Below are positions 18,415-27,835 of a DNA stretch of 64,000 nt, one piece after another. The notes under the pieces were generated by a model, which made no database searches, was not told the DNA's origin, and saw only the letters and a program-made list of their open reading frames with translations. Every line of letters begins with the position of its first letter. Position 1 is the stretch's first letter. The position numbers and the translations under genes are program-made. Source of the stretch: Pectinatus sp. (lineage in GTDB: Bacteria > Bacillota > Negativicutes > Selenomonadales > Selenomonadaceae); contig JAHHSR010000001.1 in assembly GCA_020025075.1 (NCBI GenBank), positions 51,523-115,522 on the forward strand, written 5' to 3'.

Positions 18415-19504
18415 TGGCTGCGATTTCCTCTAAAGAGGCCGGAAACTTAACGCCGGCCTTTTTCATTATACTCTTATAAGGCGGTGCAACCGGACTTTGG
18501 CCAAAATCGGAAAGACTTATCGAGCGCAAGGGACGAGCAGCAAATTTTTGCGGGTATAAAAGCGCTGTTGACTGATAGCTGACCACGGCCTCAAGATTAT
18601 CCTCGCGCGCAAAAATAATTTCTGCCGGCTCCACATTTTCATAAATTTCGAGCTGCGGAAAGTTAGCGCGATAAAAATCTATTTTCGCTGGATTATCGTT
18701 GGGATGCGGTTTATATAAGAGCTTTGCCTCCTTGGGCAACGAGCTCAATGTTTCCTTCAGGCAGGAAAATTCCTGCTCTAACGTATACCAGCCCTTTTCA
18801 ACTAGAGGCTGGCTCAAAAACAGCACGACCTTTTGGTCAAAAGTCGGCTTCAAAAAGGTATCGAGAGTATTTAGTGCTCGGGCAATAGCTTTTTCCTCAA
18901 TGGCGTAGGCTTTTGGCGTCGGTCGCGCTAAAAGCTCAGGTGCATACATATAATCGCATATTCCCGCTTTGCTATCACTTGCCGTCGAAGTATTAAAGGC
19001 AAGCTTTGTCGAAATGCCAGCAGCCTTTGCTAAAAGATTGAGCTTCAGGCGATGAAAAACTTCATGCGTCAATGGACGGCGCCTATCCTCATTATAGTAG
19101 GAAAAAAGGCCATCTTCATAGCGGCAGAAGCTATCTTTTCCTAAAGCGGCGACCAAGAGCTGATTTTGCGGGTCGATATCACTACCTAAAAAGATATTGT
19201 CAAAGCCTATGGGACGCATCTTTTCCCTTACATAATTTGCCTGCTCACGCCTTGTCTGCGACTTATTTTTATGTGACAGCCAATTAAGAAGATAAAACAC
19301 CTCTTGCCAATTGCCAGCTTTACTTGCCAAAAAGCGCATCGAGGCGGCATTTTGCCATTTTTCATAGCCATGCGGATGAATAAGGGCAAGGTAATTGTCC
19401 GATTGGCGGCAAATGCTGTTGGCAATAATGTAGGAGGTCAACAGATGATATGGTGTATTGACAATAAATAAATTTTTTCCCATGATACCGGGTAAACTGC
19501 ACAT
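18401..19504 (-). CDS. GT52-like (sialyltransferase-type) glycosyltransferase
   Basis: The 367-residue product resembles LOS sialyltransferase/GT52 proteins. It has N-terminal KNLFIVNTPYHLLTSYIIAN, a central VVLFLSQPLVEKGWYTLEQE and LLYKPHPND, then EPAEIIFA and SYQSTALLYP. Family members transfer sialic acid or another sugar to surface glycans; the sugar used here is not determined, and no sialic acid synthesis genes are visible in the window. It is the only minus-strand gene in the envelope island and has its own promoter. AGGGGA lies 10 bases before the chosen ATG; ATG at 19483 is an alternative that fits the family N-terminus. Confidence 0.75.
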   Translation of the reverse strand: MCSLPGIMGKNLFIVNTPYHLLTSYIIANSICRQSDNYLALIHPHGYEKWQNAASMRFLASKAGNWQEVFYLLNWLSHKNKSQTRREQANYVREKMRPIGFDNIFLGSDIDPQNQLLVAALGKDSFCRYEDGLFSYYNEDRRRPLTHEVFHRLKLNLLAKAAGISTKLAFNTSTASDSKAGICDYMYAPELLARPTPKAYAIEEKAIARALNTLDTFLKPTFDQKVVLFLSQPLVEKGWYTLEQEFSCLKETLSSLPKEAKLLYKPHPNDNPAKIDFYRANFPQLEIYENVEPAEIIFAREDNLEAVVSYQSTALLYPQKFAARPLRSISLSDFGQSPVAPPYKSIMKKAGVKFPASLEEIAAIMRA

Positions 19505-19548
19505 AAAATTAAGTTCCCCTTTTTAATTTTTTAGAAAAGTTTTATGGT

Positions 19549-19577
19549 ATAATACAAAAAGCAATCATTATAAACAA
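19549..19577 (-). promoter_or_regulatory. Promoter for the GT52-like gene
   Basis: On the minus strand, TTGTTT (19577-19572) and TATTAT (19554-19549) are separated by 17 bases, about 45 bp before the start codon. The -10 region overlaps a TATAAT on the plus strand (19548-19553) that could serve the divergent GT8 genes, although its -35 is poor. Confidence 0.6.
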
Positions 19578-19625
19578 CTTATATTATATCATTTATTTCA
19601 TCTTTTATAAATTATGAGGTATTTA

Positions 19626-20606
19626 ATGGACTTTTTTGCAAATATTATTAAGGATAAAATCTCTTTTGGCAATGAAAATGAGGACGCTTTCAACATCGCC
19701 TACGGCATCGACCAGCGTTTTTTCATGCCCATGGGAGTCAGTATACTCTCCGTCATTAAGACCAATCCCCATGAGTCCCTTTCTTTCCATATCTTCACAG
19801 ACACATTGGCTCCATATGACCAAGAACGCTTACTTGCTATTACAAAGCTTTATCCTGCGGTAAAAATTACTGTCTATCATGTCAATGAAGAAAAATTTAA
19901 TGCTTTTCCGGCCTTTTTCATCTGGTCACGCGCCATGTATTATCGCTTTGCCGTAAGCCATGCTCTAAAAGACACTGCGGATAGGTTTTTATACCTCGAT
20001 GCTGATGTGCTCTGTCTTTCCCCTTTAGAAAAATTTTACCGGCAAGATTTTGCCGAAATTGCCGCTGTCATTGCCGACTACAAAACAATGGTTGGCTATG
20101 CGAAAAAAAATATTGGCCTCCAAGGAGACCAATATTTTAATTCCGGCGTCATGCTCGTTGATATAAAGAAATGGAATAACGCCCAAATCTCTCAAAGATC
20201 CGTAAAAATGCTCCTCGAAGAGAATAATTATAAATACTATGACCAAGATGTGCTAAACCTGCTGCTTTGGGACAATGTCAAATTTTTACCAAAAAGATAT
20301 AATTTTATTTATCATCTCATCGACCTTGATATACCCTTGCCCGCCGATACGGTCTTATTGCATTATTCGGGCTCTGTCAAGCCTTGGCAGGCATGGGGAC
20401 AATTTCATCCCTTGACAAAGCTATGGCTTGAACATAAGGATGCCTCACCTTGGCAAGATGTTCCCCTTCAGCAGCCAAAAACATATAAAGAGGCCAAATT
20501 CATGGCCCGCACAATGAAGCGAAAAATGCACGATTATCCTGCTTACCTAAAATGGCTCTTTATCTATGGTCTTTGGAAACTGCGCACTAAATTGAGCAAA
20601 AAATGA
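19626..20606 (+). CDS. GT8 LPS glycosyltransferase (first copy)
   Basis: This GT-A fold enzyme of family 8 (RfaI/RfaJ-like glucosyl- or galactosyltransferases) has the metal-binding DxD in FLYLDADVLCLS, the N-terminal NIAYGIDQRFFMPMGVSILS and YFNSGVMLVDIKKW. A C-terminal Glyco_transf_8C-like tail (SPWQDVPLQQPKTYKEAK) is present. The ATG at 19626 follows GAGGT by 5 bases; an in-frame ATG at 19614 is less well placed. It probably extends the LPS outer core with a hexose. Confidence 0.88.
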   Translation: MDFFANIIKDKISFGNENEDAFNIAYGIDQRFFMPMGVSILSVIKTNPHESLSFHIFTDTLAPYDQERLLAITKLYPAVKITVYHVNEEKFNAFPAFFIWSRAMYYRFAVSHALKDTADRFLYLDADVLCLSPLEKFYRQDFAEIAAVIADYKTMVGYAKKNIGLQGDQYFNSGVMLVDIKKWNNAQISQRSVKMLLEENNYKYYDQDVLNLLLWDNVKFLPKRYNFIYHLIDLDIPLPADTVLLHYSGSVKPWQAWGQFHPLTKLWLEHKDASPWQDVPLQQPKTYKEAKFMARTMKRKMHDYPAYLKWLFIYGLWKLRTKLSKK

Positions 20607-20615
20607 GGAATAAAT

Positions 20616-21590
20616 ATGTCAATAAATTTAAATGAAGTGGTAAAGGATACCATCACCTATGATTTTGGCGACGGCGAGCGCGAGCAGGCTTTTCATGTCG
20701 GCTATGGCATTGATGACAACTATGCCCGCTGCCTTGGCGCTTCCATCGCTTCATTTTGCACGAATAATAAGGGAACCCGCCTCTGCTTTCACGTACTGAC
20801 CGCAGGACTTAAACGCAAAACGCTCGATAATTTGCGTCAGCTAGCTCAATCGATGCACACCTGCATTATCATCAGCTGTATCGACACATCCTTCTTAAAA
20901 GATTTGCCGCATTTTGTCCATCTGCCGCTAGCGACATATCTTCGCTTTCTCTTTCCCTTGCTCATGGCCGAGCAGGAGCGCCTTTTATATCTAGATGCTG
21001 ATATCATCTGTTTAAATAGCGCGGATGAGCTCTTTAACCTCGACCTAAAGGGCAATGTCATTGCCGCTGTCCCCGACCTTCCCTGGATGGACAAAAAGCG
21101 CCGTCAAATTTTAGGCCTCCAAAAAGGCCCATATTTTAATGCCGGCATGCTTCTCATCGACACCGCCAAGTGGAATGAACGGCAGCTGCTCGATGAAGTC
21201 ATCTCCCTTTTAGAAAAAGACCCGCAAAAATACCGCTATTTGGACCAAGATGCACTCAATGTGCTCCTTGAAGGTAAAATCTGCTACCTAGATACCATCT
21301 ATAACTGCATCGATTTATCCTCTGTCAATAAAGGAGAAATTGTCTTTTTACACTTTGCAGCCCACCCCAAACCTTGGCATGTCGCTTGGCCAATCAGCGC
21401 TGCCTGCAATCGCTTCAACAAAAATCTCTACAAAGTCTACGAAGATTTGACACCTTGGTGCGGTGCACCGACACAGCTGCCCGCCAACTACAAGGAAATG
21501 AAAATCTATGCAACTGCCTTACGCCATAGCGGCCAAAGAGCAGCCGCCTTCAAATGGTATGCAAAATACCTGTGCAAAAAATACTTTTAA
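20616..21590 (+). CDS. GT8 LPS glycosyltransferase (second copy)
   Basis: The 324-residue protein is a paralogue of the preceding gene, with HVGYGIDDNYARCLGASIAS, the DxD in LLYLDADIICLN, YFNAGMLLIDTAKWN and LDQDALNVLL. The C-terminal tail (TPWCGAPTQLPANYKEMK) matches the 8C tail of its neighbour. GAGGA lies six bases before the ATG and the gap between the copies is 9 bp. Tandem GT8 genes usually add successive hexoses in the core; the linkages are unknown. Confidence 0.88.
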   Translation: MSINLNEVVKDTITYDFGDGEREQAFHVGYGIDDNYARCLGASIASFCTNNKGTRLCFHVLTAGLKRKTLDNLRQLAQSMHTCIIISCIDTSFLKDLPHFVHLPLATYLRFLFPLLMAEQERLLYLDADIICLNSADELFNLDLKGNVIAAVPDLPWMDKKRRQILGLQKGPYFNAGMLLIDTAKWNERQLLDEVISLLEKDPQKYRYLDQDALNVLLEGKICYLDTIYNCIDLSSVNKGEIVFLHFAAHPKPWHVAWPISAACNRFNKNLYKVYEDLTPWCGAPTQLPANYKEMKIYATALRHSGQRAAAFKWYAKYLCKKYF

Positions 21591-21634
21591 CCCTAGGAGG
21601 TGCAGCGCCCGCCCAATTACGGCGCCCGCAACGG

Positions 21635-22648
21635 ATGAAACACTTTTTGGTAATAAATACATCTTTTTTTGGCGATACGCTTTTGACGGACCCACTGTGC
21701 CGCAACATAAAACACTTTTTTCCCGACAGCTACATCACCTTCATCGTCAACAAGCCTTTTTATGAAATCGCCCTCTACATGGACGGTGTCGACAACGTAA
21801 TTGCCTACGACAAGCAAAATGCCCACCGTGGCCTTTCTGGCGCTTGGCGTTTTTACCACTATCATAAAAAACTCTTTACGCGCACGCGCCCTATTGATGC
21901 AGCCTTTATCATCTACGGCAATGAGCGAAATATCCTGCTTTCCAAGCTATTTGGTGCTAAAAAAATCTATGCCATAAAAAATGGTCTTATCCGCCTCTTG
22001 CTCAGCAATAGCTGCTTTGATTGCTTTGATTATGGCAAGATGCAAGACATAAACAGCAGTCTTTTGCAAGCATATACCAAAAAGCCATTTTTGCGCTTGC
22101 CAATGCTTTATAAACCACCGCAAGCCGCTCAGCAAAAAGGAGAGGTCTTGCTAAAAGAGCTTTCTCTTAAAAGCGATGACTTTATCTGCCTTTCTCCCGT
22201 TTCCAAAAAGAGCAGCAAGGATATGCCGCTTGCCACCTGCCTTTCCCTTCTTCGCCTTTGGCCTTCCTTGAGTAAAAAAAGGCTCTTGCTCCTAGGTGCA
22301 GGCCAACGCTGCAAAGCTTACAGCGAAGCCTTACACAAAGCGCTTCCTGACAGCAATCTCTTCGTTGACCTCACCGACAAGACAAGCCTCACCTTGCTCG
22401 GCGCTATTTTGCGCCTATCTAGCGGTCTTATCAGCGTCGATACAGGAACCATGCATTTAGGTCTTGCCTCCCAAATTCCTGTAACAGCCTTATTTTACCT
22501 AAATGACCTCAATCATCTAAAAAAATGGGCACCCGACCCTGAGCTTTATAATAGCGCCGTCTTAAGCGGCGCCGATTTGACAGCTGAAAAAATTGCCAAT
22601 ACCTGCTTAGCTCTCATTAGCTACCACACAAAAAAAGGGACATACTAA
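21635..22648 (+). CDS. Glycosyltransferase family 9 (heptosyltransferase-like)
   Basis: The family N-terminus begins at the ATG at 21635 (MKHFLVINTSFFGDTLLTDP), with the C-terminal GLISVDTGTMHLGLASQIPV region that binds the nucleotide sugar. The protein is about 337 residues. The frame stays open 27 codons further upstream into the GT8 gene, but that extension has no family similarity. The strong AGGAGG (21595-21600) is 34 bases before the ATG, with a 5-bp GC stem between them. It is probably a second core heptosyltransferase. The stop codon TAA lies in the loop of the terminator. Confidence 0.82.
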   Translation: MKHFLVINTSFFGDTLLTDPLCRNIKHFFPDSYITFIVNKPFYEIALYMDGVDNVIAYDKQNAHRGLSGAWRFYHYHKKLFTRTRPIDAAFIIYGNERNILLSKLFGAKKIYAIKNGLIRLLLSNSCFDCFDYGKMQDINSSLLQAYTKKPFLRLPMLYKPPQAAQQKGEVLLKELSLKSDDFICLSPVSKKSSKDMPLATCLSLLRLWPSLSKKRLLLLGAGQRCKAYSEALHKALPDSNLFVDLTDKTSLTLLGAILRLSSGLISVDTGTMHLGLASQIPVTALFYLNDLNHLKKWAPDPELYNSAVLSGADLTAEKIANTCLALISYHTKKGTY

Positions 22649-22664
22649 AGTATGTCCCTTTTTT
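22631..22664. terminator. Bidirectional terminator between GT9 and truB
   Basis: A 15-bp perfect stem (22631-22645 with 22650-22664) has a 4-nt loop and A/T-rich flanks on both sides. It separates converging operons: the GT9 stop codon (22646-22648) is in its loop, and truB ends 8 bp beyond it. Confidence 0.85.
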
Positions 22665-22671
22665 ATATCCC

Positions 22672-23544
22672 TCAAGCGGGAAAAATCTTTACCGGCTCTA
22701 AATATGCGCCGTCTGCTGACAAACGGCAGACGCCAACAAAGTCAGCGCCATCATGTGCTAAAAAGCGCTTTTGGGCAGCACCTTTTCCCGGATAGGCAAG
22801 GCGTTGACCAAAACGCAATTTTTGTGCACCTTTGGCATCAATTTTAGCCTCATTCATATAAGAAAAAGCTAAATCAAGTCCCCCGATGGCTGCAAGCGGA
22901 ACATCTGCAATCTCCTCGAGTGTCACTGCCTCTTGCAGCTTAAAGCTGCCCACACGCGTGCGAAGCAACAGTCCCATTGTTGCAGGAAGCAAAAGCTCTT
23001 TTCCTATATCTTCGCAAAGCGAGCGCACATACGTTCCCTTTGAGCAGGAAACATCAAAAATAAAACCATCTTTTGTCAGGCGGACAAGCGAAATGGCGTA
23101 AATGGTAATTTGGCGCGTCTTGAGCTCTACCGCAATATTTTGGCGAGCTAAATCACATGCCTTCTTGCCATTTATCTTAATAGCCGAATAAGCTGGCGGC
23201 ACCTGCTCTATCTCGCCAGAAAATTTCATCAAGGCTTCTTTTAAGCAGGCCTCATCAGGCATGGCAAAATCGCTTTTTTCCAGTATTTCGCCCGTATCAT
23301 CACCCGTATCAGTGCGCTGCCCCAAAATAACTTGTGCCCGGTAGCTCTTATCGACGTCCGCCATATCCTCTAAAAGGCGCGTCGCCTTGCCAAAGGCTAC
23401 AGGCAAAACACCAGCTGCCGCAGGGTCCAAGGTACCGGCATGACCAATTTTTTTCATGCCATAGATGCGGCGCAAACAGCCAATAATATCATGCGAGGTC
23501 ATGCCCGGCGGTTTTAAGACATTTAAAAAGCCATCAATCTGCAT
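22672..23544 (-). CDS. truB: tRNA pseudouridine-55 synthase
   Basis: TruB isomerises U55 in the T-loop of tRNAs. The sequence shows GFLNVLKPPGMTSHD, the catalytic-Asp motif KIGHAGTLDPAAAGVLPV near residue 40, YRAQVILGQRTDTGDDTG and SCSKGTYVRSLCEDIG. The ATG at 23544 has GGAG about 9 bases upstream; an in-frame TTG at 23553 is the alternative. At 290 residues it is normal length. It overlaps the end of nrnA and is the last gene of the rimP-nusA-infB operon, ending at a bidirectional terminator. Confidence 0.95.
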   Translation of the reverse strand: MQIDGFLNVLKPPGMTSHDIIGCLRRIYGMKKIGHAGTLDPAAAGVLPVAFGKATRLLEDMADVDKSYRAQVILGQRTDTGDDTGEILEKSDFAMPDEACLKEALMKFSGEIEQVPPAYSAIKINGKKACDLARQNIAVELKTRQITIYAISLVRLTKDGFIFDVSCSKGTYVRSLCEDIGKELLLPATMGLLLRTRVGSFKLQEAVTLEEIADVPLAAIGGLDLAFSYMNEAKIDAKGAQKLRFGQRLAYPGKGAAQKRFLAHDGADFVGVCRLSADGAYLEPVKIFPA

Positions 23545-24502
23545 TTTTATCAAGCTCCATTGCCGCTTTCAAGGCTACAACAATCACCTCTGCCGCAGCA
23601 GGCAAGTCCTCTTGCAAGGTGCAGCCGGCTGCTCTTTGATGACCGCCGCCCCCTAAGCTTTCCGCCACTGCCGCAACATTGGTATCTTTGGAGCGCATAC
23701 TCACGCGGGTCATGTTTTCAGAAACATACTTCAAAAATACTGAAACATCAACGCCACGCAAAAAACGCGCAATATCGACAAATCCTTCCGTCGTCTCACA
23801 GCTTTCAACCATGGCCTTATCAGCCATCGCCAGGGCAATCTTGCCATCACCTTCAAGCCTTATACTTTCAATAATCTTAGCTTGCGCTTTAAGCTCTTCA
23901 TAAGAGCGTTCCTCAAGGCGTTCCGAAATTTTATGGGGCTGTACGCCGTAATTAAGCATTTCCGCAGCGGCAAGCATCGTTGAAGGCTTAGTATTGGCAT
24001 AGCGAAAAAATCCGCAATCAGTAGCGATGGCCGTATAGACGGCCGTTGCTACTTCGTAATCAAAAAGGTTGCCCATTTCTTTAATGACATTATAGACAAT
24101 CTCACCTGTCGCCGCGCTGTGTGGCTCCAAAAGCAAGTAATCAGCGTTTTTAGGGTTAGATTCATGATGGTCAATATTTAAAACGGGCAGATGATTTTGC
24201 GCAACAAAGGCAGCACTGCCGCCCGTGCGCTCAACTTCACAATCTAAAACGACGCATAAATCATAAAAACATTCGGTCGGATAGGCCTGCTTTATCGCTT
24301 CGATACCGGGCAAAATTTGGTAATTGCTGACAATGTGGTCATCAATGTAAACATCTGCCTTCTTGCCGAGATTCTGCAAAGCCCGCTTTAAGCCCAAGCA
24401 AGACCCCAGTGCGTCGCCATCGGGATTTTTGTGGGCAGTAATCATGACGCACTGGGCATTTTTCAGCAGCTTTGCTGCCTCTTTACTACTTACTTCAATC
24501 AC
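23534..24502 (-). CDS. nrnA: DHH-family oligoribonuclease / pAp phosphatase
   Basis: NrnA-type DHH/DHHA1 protein (322 residues) that degrades nanoRNAs and dephosphorylates pAp. Visible motifs are HKNPDGDALGSCLGL, VLDCE, NIDHHESNP (DHH) and the C-terminal GGGGHQRAAGCTL of DHHA1. The frame is open to an ATG at 24568, but GTG at 24502 has AGGAAG six bases before it and overlaps the rbfA stop codon as expected for coupled genes. Firmicutes conserve this gene between rbfA and truB. Confidence 0.92.
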   Translation of the reverse strand: MIEVSSKEAAKLLKNAQCVMITAHKNPDGDALGSCLGLKRALQNLGKKADVYIDDHIVSNYQILPGIEAIKQAYPTECFYDLCVVLDCEVERTGGSAAFVAQNHLPVLNIDHHESNPKNADYLLLEPHSAATGEIVYNVIKEMGNLFDYEVATAVYTAIATDCGFFRYANTKPSTMLAAAEMLNYGVQPHKISERLEERSYEELKAQAKIIESIRLEGDGKIALAMADKAMVESCETTEGFVDIARFLRGVDVSVFLKYVSENMTRVSMRSKDTNVAAVAESLGGGGHQRAAGCTLQEDLPAAAEVIVVALKAAMELDKNAD

Positions 24503-24857
24503 GTTTTTCTTCCTGTTCAGCCGTATTGATTTCATTGAGCAATTTTTGTATGTGCGCACTGTATTCAATCGTCGTATCCAGACAGAAAGAAATCTCCGGA
24601 ATAAATTTCATGCGAATTCTGTGCGCCAGTTCACGACGCACAAATCCCGTACAATTTTTCAACGCCTTCAAGGCTTCTGCCGTCTTTTCCTCGTCGCCTA
24701 AAACGCTTACAAACACCTTGGCACAGCTTAAATCGCTCGATACCTTGGCCCCCGTGACCGTAACAAAGCCAACACGCGGGTCCTTCACTTCACGCATTAA
24801 AATCTGGCTCACTTCATGGCGTATTTCTTCTTGAACCTTTTCTACTCTTAGACCCAT
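24495..24857 (-). CDS. rbfA: Ribosome-binding factor A
   Basis: RbfA (120 residues) is a single KH-like domain protein that binds the 30S subunit during 16S rRNA 5' end maturation. Family features include RVEKVQEEIRHEVSQIL, the VGFVTVTGAKVSSDLSCAKVFV core and LAHRIRMKFIPEISF. It lies 12 bp downstream of infB and overlaps nrnA. Confidence 0.95.
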   Translation of the reverse strand: MGLRVEKVQEEIRHEVSQILMREVKDPRVGFVTVTGAKVSSDLSCAKVFVSVLGDEEKTAEALKALKNCTGFVRRELAHRIRMKFIPEISFCLDTTIEYSAHIQKLLNEINTAEQEEKRD

Positions 24858-24869
24858 TTAATCACCGCC

Positions 24870-27503
24870 TTATAAACTTTGCGGCGCAACTTCTTCCATG
24901 ATATAGGCTTCAATAATGTCGCCTTCCTTGAAGTCGCGATAATTTTCTATTGTAATGCCGCATTCATAGCCAGCCATAACTTCCTTAACATCGTCTTTAA
25001 AGCGACGCAAAGAGTCTATTTCGCCTTCATGAACAACGACGTTGTCACGAATTATTCTTATCTTTGATGAATTGGTAATCTTGCCTTCCAGTACATAAGA
25101 GCCGGCAACCAAAACCTTCGAAAATTTCATGACTTGGCGAATTTCCACCTTGCCAAGAATTGTTTCTTTATACTTAGGCGCCAACATGCCGCGCATAGCA
25201 TCTTCTATATCACCGATGGCTTCATAGATAACGCGATATGTTCTTATATCAATTTTTTCCGTATCAGCAAGCTTACGTGCCTTGTTATCAGGACGAACAT
25301 TAAAAGCTAGGACAAGCGCATTAGCGGCTGAAGCAAGCATGACGTCGGATTCATTGACAGCGCCAACACCAGCATGAATAATATTGACGCGCACCTCATC
25401 GCTCTTATTAAGACCCAAAAGCGATGTCTTCAGGGCTTCAACAGAACCTTGGACATCTGCTTTCAAAAGGATGTTGAGGTCCTTTATGCTGCCTTCATTA
25501 ATCTGCTGGAAGAGGTCATCAAGAGAAACCTTTTTATTATTGATGAGCTGCGTGCGCTGTTTTTCGATGCGCTTTTCCGCAATTGTGCGCACCATGTGCT
25601 CGTCTAAAACGGCCATTTCATCGCCCGCTTCTGGCACGTCGGCAAGTCCCAATACTTCTACAGGGATAGAAGGACCAGCTTTTTTGACCTTCTCGCCACG
25701 GTCATTAATCATTGCGCGCACCTTGCCATAAGCCGTACCAGCAATGATGGAATCACCAATATGCAAGGTACCATTTTGTACGAGAATAGTTGCCACCGGA
25801 CCGCGTCCCTTATCAAGCTGCGCCTCAATGATGATGCCGCGCGCATCCCGATTGGGATTAGCCTTTAATTCCTGTACCTCTGCTACAAGCAGGATTGTTT
25901 CGAGCAAATCACCAATGCCCTCTTTTTTCTTTGCCGAAACGGGAACCATAATCGTATCGCCGCCCCATTCTTCAGCGACGAGCTCGTGTTCTGCCAACTG
26001 CTGCTTGACATGTTCGGGATTAGCTCCCGCCTTGTCCATCTTATTAATGGCAACGACAATAGGCACCTTAGCTGCTTTGGCGTGATTTATCGCTTCGATT
26101 GTCTGTGGCATAACGCCGTCATCCGCCGCAACGACCAAAACGGCAATATCAGTTGCCTGAGCACCACGTGCGCGCATAGCTGTAAAAGCCTCATGACCCG
26201 GCGTATCGAGGAAGGTTATCTTTTTGTTATTGCAAATGACCTGATAAGCGCCGATGTGCTGCGTGATACCACCTGCTTCTACCGAGGTGACAGAAGTTTT
26301 TCTAATAACATCCAAAAGCGATGTCTTGCCATGATCGACGTGTCCCATGACCGTCACTACTGGCGGGCGCGGCAAAAGGTCTTCCGGCGCATCTTCATAT
26401 TCCGGAATTTCGGTCAAGTCAACTTCTGGCGGTAGCTCTTCTACCTCAATACCAAAAGAGTCAGCAACTAAAACAGCTGTATCAAAATCAATCTGCTGAT
26501 TAATCGTTGCAAAAGTACCGAGCATCATAAGCTTTTTGATGACATCAGTAGCTGCATACGTCATCTTACTAGCCAGCTCTTTTACCGTAATCGTCTCACC
26601 CACCTTGATGAGTTTGGGACGGATTATTTCTTGCTTTACAGCCGGCTGCTGCGCCTTATTGTTTTTGCCCTGTTTCCAGTTGCGGCGATTGGAGCCATTC
26701 ATACCTGGACGGTGGTTATTATTCGGGCGACCGCCATTTTTGTTATCGCCAAAATTACGACGATTGCCGCGCGCGGAATCATTGCGCGAATTCTTATTGC
26801 CGCCATTATTCTGGCCGCTGTTATTATTAAAACGGCTAGCTGCATTGCCATTATTTTGGCGTCCATTGCCATTATTTTGGCGTCCATTGGCATTATTTTG
26901 GCGTCCATTGGCATTATTTTGCTGCCGTCCATTATTATTGCCATGATTATTAGTGCGCTGCTTTGCATTGCCTTGATGACTACTGGTATTTGCCGTGCCA
27001 CTAGCAGCATTGCTGCGATTATCTCTTCCTTGGCTAGGACGATTCTTTCCCTGGCGATTGGTTTTATTATTGCGTCCCCTATTATCAGCGGCGGAACGGT
27101 TATTATTTGCTTGGCGATTAGCTGGGGTATTTGCTCTTTCTCTTCTTTCGCCATTTTTATTATTTTGTTCTCTGTTTTTTATATTCTCTCCACTCCTTGC
27201 TTCATGCTGTAAAGCCATTTCCTGCCTATCATTTTCCGGCTGTTTTTTTGCTTCTACATGATTTTGCCCCTGATGTCCATTTGCATCATTTGCCTTGACA
27301 GGTTTTTTAGCAAGGGCTGTTTGCTTATCTTCTTTATGGAAAGCAGCTTTTTGCAAAGTTTTTTGCAAAAGGCTTTTTTCTGCGTCTCCAACCGTGCTGG
27401 AATGGCTCTTCACCGCAATGTCATGTTCACGCAATATGTTTAAAATGGTTTTATTATCGGTGCGAAATTCCTTCGCTAAATCGTATATTCTATATTTTGA
27501 CAT
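24870..27503 (-). CDS. infB: Translation initiation factor IF-2
   Basis: This 877-residue GTPase places initiator tRNA on the ribosome. The order is: an IF2_N domain ([19 protein letters not shown]), a long Asn/Gly/Arg/Gln-rich linker (about residues 85-295), a second IF2_N domain ([20 protein letters not shown]), the G domain ([24 protein letters not shown]), and C-terminal domains II-IV. The linker contains a 21-bp tandem repeat. The ATG at 27503 has GGTGG just upstream. The linker is unusually Asn-rich, unlike the alanine- and proline-rich linkers common elsewhere. Confidence 0.96.
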   Translation of the reverse strand: MSKYRIYDLAKEFRTDNKTILNILREHDIAVKSHSSTVGDAEKSLLQKTLQKAAFHKEDKQTALAKKPVKANDANGHQGQNHVEAKKQPENDRQEMALQHEARSGENIKNREQNNKNGERRERANTPANRQANNNRSAADNRGRNNKTNRQGKNRPSQGRDNRSNAASGTANTSSHQGNAKQRTNNHGNNNGRQQNNANGRQNNANGRQNNGNGRQNNGNAASRFNNNSGQNNGGNKNSRNDSARGNRRNFGDNKNGGRPNNNHRPGMNGSNRRNWKQGKNNKAQQPAVKQEIIRPKLIKVGETITVKELASKMTYAATDVIKKLMMLGTFATINQQIDFDTAVLVADSFGIEVEELPPEVDLTEIPEYEDAPEDLLPRPPVVTVMGHVDHGKTSLLDVIRKTSVTSVEAGGITQHIGAYQVICNNKKITFLDTPGHEAFTAMRARGAQATDIAVLVVAADDGVMPQTIEAINHAKAAKVPIVVAINKMDKAGANPEHVKQQLAEHELVAEEWGGDTIMVPVSAKKKEGIGDLLETILLVAEVQELKANPNRDARGIIIEAQLDKGRGPVATILVQNGTLHIGDSIIAGTAYGKVRAMINDRGEKVKKAGPSIPVEVLGLADVPEAGDEMAVLDEHMVRTIAEKRIEKQRTQLINNKKVSLDDLFQQINEGSIKDLNILLKADVQGSVEALKTSLLGLNKSDEVRVNIIHAGVGAVNESDVMLASAANALVLAFNVRPDNKARKLADTEKIDIRTYRVIYEAIGDIEDAMRGMLAPKYKETILGKVEIRQVMKFSKVLVAGSYVLEGKITNSSKIRIIRDNVVVHEGEIDSLRRFKDDVKEVMAGYECGITIENYRDFKEGDIIEAYIMEEVAPQSL
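26847..26933 (-). repeat. 21-bp tandem repeat in the IF-2 linker
   Basis: Three near-identical 21-bp units (26847-26867, 26868-26888, 26889-26909) are followed by a fourth that is longer by one codon and degenerate (26910-26933). Each encodes NNANGRQ or NNGNGRQ, seven residues, so changes in copy number keep the reading frame. It lies in the disordered linker, where length variation should be tolerated. Confidence 0.8.
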
Positions 27504-27528
27504 CAATCCACCCCCATTTTAGATGCCA

Positions 27529-27831
27529 TTATAATTTTTTCTTTATCGCATCAGCAAATCCTCCATTGCATACAGCAACTGCTGCACGTTCGTTTTTGCC
27601 GATGCAGCCGCCTAAAGTCTGCTTATCCAGCGGCAAGACGACTACTGGCGCCTGCTCAAGAGCCAGATTTTCATATTTTTTCGCCACCTCTGGCGATAAA
27701 TCAGTGGCAAGGCAAACAAGCGCTGCCTTTTGCTCGCTAAGACAATGCGTGACAGCATATTCTCCAGATTCTACCTTCCCAGCGCGCGCTGCCATGCTGA
27801 GCAAATTTATAATTTTCTGCTTGTTATCCAT
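27529..27831 (-). CDS. ylxQ: L7Ae-family ribosomal protein (YlxQ)
   Basis: This 100-residue protein is a YlxQ-type member of the L7Ae/L30e RNA-binding family. It opens KQKIINLLSMAARAGKVESG, followed by KAALVCLATDLSPEVAKKYE, and binds kink-turn-like RNAs in related proteins. It sits between ylxR and infB with short gaps, its conserved place in Firmicute nusA operons. The cellular role of YlxQ is poorly defined. Confidence 0.9.
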   Translation of the reverse strand: MDNKQKIINLLSMAARAGKVESGEYAVTHCLSEQKAALVCLATDLSPEVAKKYENLALEQAPVVVLPLDKQTLGGCIGKNERAAVAVCNGGFADAIKKKL

Positions 27832-27835
27832 AAAG

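Noticed and set aside
26699..27154. 151-codon minus-strand frame overlapping infB
   Set aside because: Same compositional cause in another frame of the IF-2 linker.
26631..27212. 193-codon plus-strand frame with very hydrophobic predicted product
   Set aside because: It is antisense to the repetitive Asn/Gly-rich IF-2 linker; the biased codons keep several frames open. No ribosome binding site or family match.
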